Program-made: the position numbers and the translations under genes
The notes under the pieces: generated by a model
Told to the model about the DNA's origin: nothing
Seen by the model: the letters and a program-made list of their open reading frames with translations, nothing else
Database searches by the model: none
From: Litoditis marina
Taxonomy: Eukaryota > Nematoda > Chromadorea > Rhabditida > Rhabditidae
NCBI GenBank assembly: GCA_964036275.1
Contig: OZ038434.1
Span: 5,292,560 to 5,356,559, forward strand
Direction of reading: 5' to 3'
Length of the DNA: 64,000 nucleotides
Part shown: positions 1 to 10,600 of the stretch, piece after piece
Position numbering within the stretch: position 1 is the first letter of the stretch
Layout of the letters: each line of letters opens with the position of its first letter

Positions 1-489
1 TGAATTACGGTCTCACCGGAGAAAAATGAAATGACAGGTGTTTGTTTCAGTATTTGTCCAAAGTTAGCTGTGGAGAACGTTTGATTTTTGTGAAACACGA
101 TTTAATTGAAATTGTGGCTTCCAACGTTTCCAGTGTGGGTTTCGATTGGTCCCTGCACAAATATCACTAACCTCGTGAACAAACTTCAATAAAGATTTGA
201 TGATCTGTGCAATTCTATTGGTCACAGAAAACAGAAGAGCTATTTTTCAAATACAAAAAGAAACACAAAACTATACCGTGAGTGCTTACACCAGTTTGTG
301 GCATACACCGCGAAATGAGAAACAAATACTATTGACCCAAAGATGCCCAACTTCAGGGTGTGTAGCCATTTTATTGTTTATAAAATAATGTCACAACATA
401 AGTTCATAATTTGTATTATTATCGAAGAATGAAAGAAAGAAAACAGAGTTTCCACACCATTGTTCCACTTCTCGCAGCCGTGAGATGAA
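1..489. other. 3' flank of the first L-domain gene, no gene seen
   Basis: No exon with good splice signals or a convincing protein was found here on either strand. The stretch lies downstream of the stop codon of the minus-strand L-domain gene that ends at 490, so it should hold its 3' UTR. A short plus-strand ORF at 197-388 begins with TTG and looks like chance. Confidence 0.5.
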
Positions 490-3400
490 CTATCCGATTT
501 GAGTAGGTGCTTCGGTTGGCTTCTCGTTCAATTCCACATATTCGCCTGAATTACCAGATTGTTTCGGAATTGTTACTGGGTAGTTAGTTGTATGAGTGAT
601 TGTTTCACGCTTCACGTGAATCATCAGTAATGGGGTAATGTTTTAAAATTCGCTCATACGCTTTTTCAGTATTGAGTTATGGACCCCCCATAACCTGCAG
701 TTTGATGTGCGCGCACAGCTGAGAGTGCAACTTACAACTGAGAAATAATGAGATCACATTACAAATAAAATATTAAAAAATTTTCCCTGTAACCATAGTG
801 TTTTACATTATCTTCGTTGTAGTTAGAGTTTGATTCACGCCGTGATTGGCAACTTTCCATCAAAACGCAACGGGATCAAACTACAAACACGGCGGGATAG
901 GGCGACATACACCACAAAGGTATGGCTCGGAAGAAGCGAATAAAGGTAAGCTCAAGTAAAGGGATAAAAACTGGGAGAATAAGAGAGAAAGAGAGAGTAG
1001 AAAGTGGTACGTTTCGCCTCTAAGCCAGACGTAACCACTCAAATCAAGATACTTTCCCCTTCAGGCATCCTCAGTTAGGTAGGGGAATGAAATCAGATAC
1101 GTCTTGTCGGACTATAGAGTCATGAAAAAATATAATCTAAAAAGAGAAACCACCCGCTTCCTTAACTCACCTGAACTACATGCCTGATTATTAACATAGA
1201 CAGGACCGTTGTTGTTGGCCTTCGTCAGTGCGAAGCAGTCTTCTTGCGTGAATCCAACGCCATAGATGTCCCAGAGGTCCACGGGGAACTGGCTGGTTGT
1301 CCTGATTTGCTGTAAACAATATATATTATTTTTGTTACCTAAATATTGGTACGGTACTGTCCACGTCGGTTTGTTGGCGACTATACCATGTGGTATATTT
1401 TTACGGTTACTGCTTCAGTTGTTTGTTACTTTAGTCGTCAAATTTTGAATCACATTTCACATTATCAAGGCCAATTATATATCTAAGCGATTTTTCCATG
1501 GCAACCCCTATTTTCAAGTAACCACACAAGGTAACCGGTAGGTGAACGTAGACAAAAGTCCTGTTACGGTACAAACCAACGGTGAAATCACATTTTGTGT
1601 GATAATACAGGCAAACGGTGTGTAGTTTCAGGTTACCAACTGGTTACCTACTGAGGTAACTGGTTAAACCAACACGATACTCTGGAAACTGTAAAAAAAT
1701 TCCGTTAGCATAATGAGCGCATAGTCTGTTCTTTAATATATCCCCTGTCTCCGTTATTTGAGGGCCGTTATTTGATCTGAATATATCAGCTCTTCGGCAT
1801 ACGAGGTAGGTTTCGGGTCCGCTCAAAGTTTTGATATAACCAACCGTCAGGTTAGGAAACTTCAGACTGGTCAGCTCGAGATTGTGCTCCATGTAAATTG
1901 CCTGGTTTTTCATTCTAGATTTGTCGTCACCTAAATATTAGGAGTAAAAAAATGATTAGAGATCCAGATGATTACAGAGGCTAGATAATCATTTTCTAGA
2001 CGAGTTACATTTCTATCAAATTCTGTCTTGGTACTGCCCCGTGGTTCTCCCGGGCACTGAAACTTTGTTGAACTTGGGCTCACTGCTGACTGAAAAGCAA
2101 TACTGTTGATTGACCTTTTCCGTTCCTGTCCCGTACCGTTTTCAGAACAGGCGGCGTATAGTTCGTTTCACCCATCGATAGCAGTCAGCCATGCTGGCCG
2201 AGCGCACCCTATAATGCAGGCGATTGATCTGGCAGCTAGCCAGTCTTTTCATTGCAAATAAAAATTCGAAAACCGGTTATTTTAGGATTTTTGCAACTTT
2301 TTTGTTTTCAAAAGATTACCACATGATCGGGGAGTAATTTAAACAACTTTTCGTGCGATAAAATGAACATTGAAAAACGGCCAGAAAAGATGATCGGATA
2401 TCATTTGTTTTTTGTTTGGGCTACAATGTTCAAATGGCCGGCTGCAAGTGGGGGCCGCACCAACCATCACAGCTGAGTTCAATACCCAGCTGGTGCACAA
2501 TTTTGATTAGGCTGATCGCTGTTGGAAAGTTTCCAACACAATAGACTCCGCCCACTAAAATCTACTGTAACTGGCTGCGATCGATGGTTGAAACGAACTA
2601 TAGCAAACCGTCCAACCTCATGAGAAGATAATATGAGTTTCTCATGAGATACCTCATGAACTACTCGTGAACTCTCAATGTTGTAGCATAGCAATCAATA
2701 GAATCTCATGAGAAGCTCGTGCCAATAGCTCATGAGGCTATCTCATGAACTTTTGGTGGGATTGCTACGCCGCCAGGTTTGTGTCATAGAAGGTGCGTCT
2801 CCTCAAATGAATTTCTTTTTGCTCTTAAATTCCACCGAAAAGCAAAAGGCGGAGGATGGGCTGCCCGGATGTTCTGGCATACGCACCCATATGAGGTAGA
2901 CAAGAAATCCCAAATGACCGTTTCAGCTCACGGTAGTGAGTTGAGCTAGCCTCGTTTCGAAAATCACCAATTTCTTTGCTGAAGCATTTGGTATACAAGA
3001 AAGGTTTTCACTTAATTAAGTTGTTTTTTAGTTTTCGTTATTTAAACTTGTTTGAAAATCTTCCTTTTTCGACTAAATTTCAATATTTACTCACGGTAAA
3101 AGTGGTAGATGACTTCGAGTGACGAAAGAAAGTCCAAGTCGCGAATGTTGGTTGAAATGAGGACAATCTGACCGTATAACCTCCGGACGGTTCTGAGTTT
3201 ATCCAACTCAGAATCCGTGAATTCGTAATCCACAAAAACGAGGTCTCCGATGACTGCTTCACAGTTTTCTTCAATAGTCGTTAGATTTCCTCTGTAGTTA
3301 CAGTAACCTTCGTATTCTTCTGGAAACACGGGATACTTGGCGATATCGATTGACATATATAGTCGTCGCCAACTGAAGGGTGAGAGGGTACTGTACATCT

Positions 3401-6400
3401 CAATGTTTGCTGTGTACGGACAGTTGTCTTCGATTCGAAAACTATCGATTATGTAATCTCGTAGCGCAGTGGTTAGCGCACAACTACGAATGTTCTGCTC
3501 GCAGGTTCGATTCCGGGGAGAGACAAATGTAAAAATTTGACACTCCCTATAGATGTATAGAGAGAGATAGGATCAATGGTGCTCTCACAAAATAGGAATG
3601 TCGGAATGAAAAAATTGTCATCTACACTCAAGAAAAACTTCCAGAGATATTCTCATTGTCAGGCAATGTATTCGGACATTTAGATTCTGTCCTTCCTACT
3701 GAGACTCCTACAAAACTGTACACAACCAAACTTTCGCTTTCGAGCTGTCTTTATATAGTTGTCGTTCGAGGGAAACGGTTCGAAGGGGGCAATGTAGCTT
3801 GTGTGGCATGTTCGCTCCGACGGCACAAATCTTTTTCGGCATTTTTTTGTATCGATTCGCGTCTGGTGTATCATCAAGCAACAGAATGCGATGAGAAAAT
3901 TGGACTTGGTAAAACGAACTACAAGTCTTATAATCATACTGCAGCTAAAGAAGTCTCACTAGGAGCGAAAAGATCTAGTCTTCCTTTTGTACTAGTCGAT
4001 CAATTTTTATTTTATGATGCATTTCACTTCATCTGCTAAATCTTTGAACTAACCTTCACATATGTACTCCTCTATAAAAGGCCAGTTTGCTGATGTTAGC
4101 AATTCCACCAGGTCTGGCGAAATACAGAAAGAGTCCGCATTACCATGGAAGCTAGTTTGATCGACTTCGCTAATATTCGTCAGTTTCGGGAAAAAACTAG
4201 ACAGATATCGATTATCATAAATCGATATAGAAGTGTACTCGTCTGAAAAGTTCAATTATATCTTGTCTATTCCACACTTTTATTTCCGGTTACTTGACTG
4301 TATTGCGCACGCTGTCAACGTCCACCTAGTAAATATGAGGACTATACACCTTTTCACTAATCGATGTCTTGTACAGTAAGCCGCGCAAATATTCAGGGGC
4401 TTTTTTTATATTATTTTGGTTTCAGCCTTTGTTAAAATGTTTAGGGACAATACAAATAAGCCAACATATCGTTTGACCTGGAAGTTTGAGCATATTACTG
4501 TAGGGGTAGAGGATAACAATATGAGAGCTCTAGTGCAGAGATGTACAACGTAGAGCTCCTAACTTTGAAACTCATTTATAACATTGACGTTACAGAAATA
4601 GCATCTCAAAGTGAACCCACCTCCTTCAATTGTCTCTAAACTTCCGAGAAACGACAAATCTACCAGATTGCTGGTGTAGATACTCAAACCACCATAGAGG
4701 GTCTTTACTGTTCCAAATTTTCTCATCAGCAACTCTAAAGAGAACAGCCCGTTTGTAAGTTTTTCTCTAAAAGCATGAGTTTCTACTTGAATATGTTTTC
4801 CAAATAGTTAGGAGATTCATTCAAGTTTTGGATGGGAGTTCCACCGAAAACCTCAAAATAATTCAACACGAAACTTATACACCTATACATTGAAAACACT
4901 ATGCTAAATTTCCATCCTAGAAGCTACGAAAATACCCAGACTTTCACGTTGTGATGGAAGCAGTTTGGTCACCTTCGGATACTGGCTCATATATGTGGAT
5001 GTCACCAAAGAGATCCGGGCAGTTGTCGGGCAAATAGCCGAGTGTTTTCACCGTCACATGGTCGTCTATGTCACAACCTAAATCGAACGGTTATTACACT
5101 TGAAATCAATCGAATAGTCACGTAAAGCTGGCATTCTAATGAGGCGTCGTGCACTCTGTCATTTTATGTGAGTTATGCTGTGTTTAAAATGTTTCACGTA
5201 ACTTTGCAATTGAGTAGCAGTATATTTTCTAGGCTAAGCTCATCTATAATTTTTACACATTTTCGATTCCGATTTCTCAATCGCATATTTCCTTATCATT
5301 GCGTTTAAGTTTAACGTCCCTTATAAGCCTTATACAGGCAGTTCACTAGCAGTACACTAAATGTCTCAGACGACTTCAAATAAGAAAACACCAGAGTTTG
5401 ATTGACATTCTCGAGCGATTCGTGGTTTCCGTTCTCGACGTTGGGTGAAAACATACCGCAATCGACGAGATTTCTGAAAATGTCTCGTTTTGATTTGAAG
5501 AAGGAGTGAATTCGTTCGCAGTAGTCGGACAGATTGAGTTTCGGGTTGTCTTCTATCAAGAGACTCTGGTATCCAGCACTCCACGACGACCAGCCAAGCG
5601 TCTCCAGATAAGGGTTGTCAACTATTTCAATTACTCGAACTGAAAGTAGTTGAACTGATTTTCTGGGCGCTGGCACTCAAAACACCATGGTTCGATCCCA
5701 CCCGGCGCGGTATCTTCATGGCGGACCGCATGAGCTGGTAATAAAGCTCACCCATGCCTCGTTTCTCTTCTACGAGCCCTACCCCTCTACGGATCATGCG
5801 GCTGGAATTGCCGTAAAAGATTATTATAGTCTGTTTCACGCCAACGTAGACTCTCACAGTATGAATGTGACAGTTCAGGCAGATTTTAAAAATCAATGAT
5901 CAATGGGTGCTGAAAGCCTGAACGTTTCTGCATTAGGTTCTATACCGAAATTATCTGCACCCTTCACCAAAACCATCTACAACTAAAGGCTATGTGTTCA
6001 CTATGAAATACTCGTGAAATATTTGACTTATTACTGAAGGTGTTTGCGAAAGGATTGAACCATACAACGAAAAGTATGAAAACGGCATGCTGCTGGTTGC
6101 ACAAAATACGTAGAACCTATTAAAGCATCTGCAGTAGTAACGGTGGCGCCTTAGCCACTACACTATTTCACCACAGTTTATTGATGGTGATGTTTTACGT
6201 TCACATATGTCGGAATTATATATTCGACCGGCAATATATTTTTCAGAACTTACATTCGTACTCGCTGTACGCATGCTTCATGTTCTTCAGAAACTTGAGG
6301 TCGGTGTAGGTGGTGTTGACGACGACTACAGACCCATTCACCACCTCCAGGGATTCAAAACTCGACACTAAGTCAGAATAGGGAACTGAATCGTTCAACA

Positions 6401-7250
6401 GAACAATGTCTCCGTACAGCCTCGTACACTTCGGATCGTATTTGGACAAAATTTTCGGAGTAAGTGTGCCACTGATGTCACAACTTTTCTCGGCCGAGAC
6501 TCCTGACAAAAGGGAATAGAGCTATCAGAAACAAGGTGGACATTGTTTGATAATATCGACTTTCTGTAGGTAAAAAATCGCGTGAAAATGGGCCATTTGT
6601 AACGGCATAACATGAAGGAGATTATTTCTTTCTACTTTCGCCGTCTCAGTTAGCTGTGTGACTCAAATCAAATTGCCTATAGCCTAAGTCGATCTAAGTG
6701 CCACTCTGGTTAGTTTACTTTATATCACTCCCATTAATATATTACTTAACTACCCTATTATCTCATAATTGGTACATTGGAAAGTGAGCACACATTATCT
6801 GATACTTCAGTCTTGTTTGAATTATACAATGAAATTGGTTTTTATTCACGGTGGAGTGTAAATGTTCCGGAAAAAACACAGTTACATCAGCACTAACGAC
6901 AAGAGCCTTCTTCAATAAGGCCTACCAGAGTTGTAATCTTTTATTACTGCACGATTTTCTTAAATTACCCAAAATTTCCCCTCGCATAAACTAGAATAAC
7001 ATCAGAGTAGAAAAGCTCTTGATTTTCGGATCTTGGCCCATTTGTTATTGTTTGCGATAAGGATAGTTCCTTATAAGACAGATATCACCCTATATCTTAT
7101 GCCCTATATATTACACGTTGTAACCAAAATTTATTGACACGTAAAGGCAGAAAGACAATCAATATGTATTCTATATGTATAAGTATATTAGTTCGAAAAT
7201 TCCTCACCTTCATGGAAATAAAAGAGGATATACAAAGCGAACAGTGTCAT
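490..7250 (-). CDS. Secreted protein with three receptor-L-type repeats (irld-like), downstream copy
   Basis: Ten exons give 492 aa with consistent phase: 7250-7208, 6502-6254, 5639-5457, 5077-4973, 4734-4621, 4242-4054, 3409-3095, 1930-1845, 1309-1171, 545-490. The start is the ATG of a short signal-peptide exon (MTLFALYILFYFHEG), followed by mature sequence from about residue 20. Three repeats of the receptor L-domain type follow: about 20-158 (GDIVLL..., LETLGWSSWSAGYQ, ending RNLVDCG), about 160-294 (CDIDDHVTVKTLGYLPDNCP...) and about 325-470 (GYCNYRGNLTT...ENCEAVIGDLVFVDY). No membrane helix follows and the protein ends ...EAPTQIG, so it is probably secreted. The L-domain family in insulin/EGF receptors binds ligand; the role of the nematode irld proteins is mostly unknown. 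The 315-bp exon 3409-3095 corresponds to two exons in the sister gene at 7659-13679. Family call is by pattern recognition; a search with the receptor L-domain profile would settle it. Confidence 0.8.
1490..1675. repeat. GGTAACC-rich inverted-repeat-like element in an intron
   Basis: Within the intron between 1309 and 1845, GGTAACC/GGTTACC and CTGGTTA words recur in both orientations, for example around 1528-1540 and 1630-1668. A similar set of words occurs at 50775-50945. It looks like a small palindromic MITE family. Ends and target duplications were not defined. Confidence 0.3.
2479..2775. repeat. Cluster of CTCATGAG palindromes in an intron
   Basis: The intron between 1930 and 3095 contains repeated TCATGAG and CTCATGAG words, at about 2617-2660 and 2702-2752, in both orientations. 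This fits a small palindromic repeat element. No coding content was seen in the intron. Confidence 0.35.
3457..3523 (+). pseudogene. tRNA-like sequence (tRNA-derived repeat or pseudogene)
   Basis: It lies in an intron of the L-domain gene on the opposite strand. It has an A-box-like TAGCGCAGTGG, a perfect 4-bp D stem (GCGC/GCGC) and a consensus B box GGTTCGATTCC, and its ends pair as TCTC with GAGA. It is only about 67 nt, the anticodon stem is poor, and the base before the presumed anticodon is A instead of U. It is therefore more likely a tRNA-derived repeat than a working tRNA. Confidence 0.4.
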
Positions 7251-7445
7251 TACAAAGTGAGAGAGCTATAGAAAGGTAACTGGTAGCAATTGACTTTTAT
7301 TACGAGGGTTTTTCTCACTTTGCGGCATTAACTGTCAATTACTGATTACATTTCTAATTGTTCGAGAATATAAGTGATTTTCCTATACGGAGAAATGATT
7401 CTAAATGACGAAGAAATTGTCGACAAGAGAAAGAAGAAAGGTCGT
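7251..7445 (-). promoter_or_regulatory. Upstream region shared by the two L-domain genes (downstream copy)
   Basis: The stretch just 5' of the start codon at 7250 is similar to the region 5' of the sister gene start (13680-13855). Shared words in order include GGTAGCAATTGA, TTACGAGGGTTTTTCTCA, TTGTTCGAGAATATAA and GACAAGAGAAAGAAGAAAGG. The duplication therefore carried the promoter with it, or this stretch is under selection. Individual sites are not identified. Confidence 0.5.
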
Positions 7446-7501
7446 GTAATGTACTGGATGTATCACGAGTTCAACTTTTCAACGAAGTGATGATTAAAGA
7501 A

Positions 7502-7609
7502 GGACGATTATGTGGACCAATCCCAACTTTTCGGTCATTCGAACCGCAATACATGTTTCAATCGCAGTTTAAAGAACCGTTGACACGGGATTGGTCCACA
7601 TAATCGTCC
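7502..7609. repeat. 108-bp hairpin element with perfect 23-bp inverted ends
   Basis: GGACGATTATGTGGACCAAT... at 7502-7524 is matched exactly, reversed, at 7587-7609, leaving a 62-bp loop. It sits 50 bp past the stop codon of the upstream L-domain gene and about 250 bp before the start of the downstream one. It is either a MITE or a hairpin in the 3' region of the upstream gene. No clear target-site duplication was seen. Confidence 0.65.
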
Positions 7610-7658
7610 ATTTTTAGTCTTTTCCCACAATCTTCTGAATTTCGTAGTATTTGTAAAA

Positions 7659-10600
7659 TCATCCGATCTGAATCGGAGCGTCGGTGGGTTTCTGATTCAG
7701 CTCGATGTAGTCAACTGCAATATGGCTTTGATATAGTTTTTCATTATTGGTGAAGGACTTCGAACGGAATTATTTTTTTTCCAAATAGTTCTAAAATGGT
7801 TTATTTTGACGTATACCGCGGTGTTTGTAGTTTGATCCCGTTGCTCCCAGTTGAATTTTATGAATCGAGAGCTGTATATAAGCCGCATCCAACTAAAAAG
7901 TTTGAAAACTTTGCTTGCTGGTCAATGTTCAAACTAGAAATTATTTGTGGAAACTCGTTCGATAATGACCATATTCCTACTTTCTGGTCAACTCAATAAT
8001 TGACAATGGTCCTTGATGAGATGAACTTAGTTGACAATTGTCAAGTCAATTGGAACCCTCTTTAAATTTACTGAAGAAATGACCGCGGTCATTTGTGGAC
8101 TGATTCCTCATTGACAACGGTCAACTCAGCTCGCGGAATTGAACCGGCGACCCGCTGGGTAAAAGGCGCGCCTGCTAGCCGCTGAGCTATGGGGTCAAGT
8201 ACCAAATCGGCACTCTTTCTGGATACTTGCCGCGGCTCGCAAATAGCATTCATCTTCCATGAGAATGTACAGGGAATGACTAAATAAAAAGTTTTTAATG
8301 TTTTGCATTGTTTAATAAATTCGCCGTTATTTGTCACCAACCTGGGGGTTATGTGCACCGATTTCTGCGTAATCAAAATCCTACTGCACAGATAGTTCCG
8401 GTACCTAGCCTAGTGAATGAAAACTATGAATGACTATACAAACAAACAAATCATTTACTGGCAACAAAAGAACTTGAGAGAAGAGTCAAACAGTATATCA
8501 AGTAAGTAAACAAAGTCAACACCTCAGATACTAATCAAGAAAGAGTAATAGTGGTTTAATGAATGTGGAGTTTACTGTGAAAGGTTGATTGCGCGGAAGA
8601 GTCTATATTATTCTATTTCGCATCATTTCTTACTATCGTTCGCCATTATTCTTTACTTAATCTCGGGCTCATATTGTGCGCGAGGGTCTATAAATTAGTG
8701 AAGCGCCCCCAACTATCGGCCCCATAGCTCAGTGGTTGGCTTCTTGCTTTTGGCCCAGCTGAGGCGGGTTCGAGTCCGGCATGAGGCAAGTTTCTCAATT
8801 TTCTGGACTGACAGTGGTCAAATCGTGTGATGACCATGGTCGACATCAACATAAGAAGGAGTGATAAGAAAAAAAATGCCCATGGTTGCAACATCTTTGA
8901 CCGTGGTCATTTCTAGAGCAGTTTCTGACCGTTGTCATTTGTGATCCGGATAAAACGAGAGAGAGAACGCATCCAAATTGACTAGATTATCGAAAACTGG
9001 TCAACAAGATTCGAGTTGACCTGTATTTGGGTAATATTGCAAGTTTTCAAAACTTTTTAATTGGACGGGGCTTATATAGATCACACTACAACGAATATGT
9101 GGTCGCTCGCAATAGTATGTGAAGTTCTAAGAGCATGCGATAACACAAACTATGCTTTATTCCCGTTTATATGTACTGTTTTATCAAAACTCACCACATT
9201 GTTGATCGTTAACGAAAACAGCACCGTAGTTGTTGATTTCACTAAGCGAATCACAATCTGCCTTCGTAAATCCAACGCCATAAATGTTTCTTAGGGTGAC
9301 CGCAAAGTTTGCACTCGATCTGATTTTCTGTAACAATTACGTATAATAGCTGGAACAATTACGTTTAAACGTTCAATAGTAAATGTATACGTCTAATAGT
9401 ATTACATTCGTCTCTTATTCATCAACATTCAGGCAGTACAGACAGAACCTTGTCGCCAGTTATTGAGAGTTGAAACCATGTTATCTTTGAACGGATTGAA
9501 AACGTGTTGCCCGCGGCATGTTCAACAAAAATGTCCACAACTAGCGGGCAACATGGTTTCCCAGTTCTCTTGCGGCCAGTTCGTTTGCAAAATATCTCGC
9601 ACCGACCGTGAGATTGTGAAACTTGAAACTGTTCAGATCGCGATTGTCCTCCATGTAAAGCGCTTCGTCCCTCCTTCTCGACCTGTCGTCTCCTGGAGGA
9701 AGTTAAACATTTTTCTAGTAAACCGCATATTCACGTGGAACATGTGAAACACACAATTATTCTTGAAGTCTGAGAAATCCGCGGTAATTCGCCGACGAGA
9801 CAGCTCCAAATTGTGCTATTAAGTTTATGACGTTCAGGAAACAGTTGATGATTTCTCTAGTGCTTCTGAAGTGTTCTGAAGCATACTGATTTAAGAACAA
9901 TGATGTATAGTGATCGGGAATGGATCAAGAACCAACTCTGGCAAAGAGTTGGATTCGGACTGCTCTAACTATCTAACTACCAGAGGATCAGACGATCTAT
10001 CTATCTATGATGTTCCTTCACGTTACACTCCACTACTTCTTTCATGCATCAATAGAATACATCAAAGACATCTACAACTGAATAATCACGATTATTCCAT
10101 TCAAAAATTGAACGAAGGAACCTCCTATCAACGGGGACAATAATTTGGGTTTTTGTTCGTGCTCTGCAGCTGTCCACGTCTCAGAAAAACCTGTACCTTT
10201 GGTATCACAAGATATTAATTATTATTAATTCATAAAATCATTGGTTTTCTATTCTACGTAGATGAAATAACAAGAAAATTTGAAACTCACGATAAAAATG
10301 GTATATGACTTCGAGCGACGAAAAACAGTCCAAGTCGCGGATGTTGGTTGAAATCAGGACAATCTGACCGAACAACCTTCTGACTGTTCTAAGTTTATAA
10401 AGTTCAGAATCCGTGAATTCGTAATCCACAAAAACGAGATCTCCGATCAGTAATTCACAATTATCCTCCAGAGTCGTCAGATTCCCTCTGTAGTTACAGT
10501 AACCTTCGTATACTCCTGAAAGTGAAAAAGGTTTGATGTGATTGTATGGGATGTGCAGGAACATACTTTGTAGTTTGTCCACGATAGACGCCCAAATTTA

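Larger units (their letters stand above)
7868..9080. mobile_element. 1.2-kb imperfect inverted-repeat element with tRNA-like cores
   Basis: It fills most of the last intron of the upstream L-domain gene. The left end (TATATAAGCC.C.TCCAA...AAAAAGTTTGAAAACT) is mirrored at the right end. Inside each arm come several 12-bp near-palindromes of the form TGACCNNGGTCA (for example at about 8082, 8114, 8831, 8899 and 8928), then a tRNA-like segment. The arms diverge but keep the same order. No transposase ORF was seen, so this is probably a non-autonomous element or two tRNA-derived SINEs inserted head to head. Confidence 0.5.

Noticed and set aside
3656..4039. 127-aa plus-strand ORF
   Set aside because: It lies in an intron of the L-domain gene, overlaps an 85-aa ORF on the other strand, and shows no domain or splice context.
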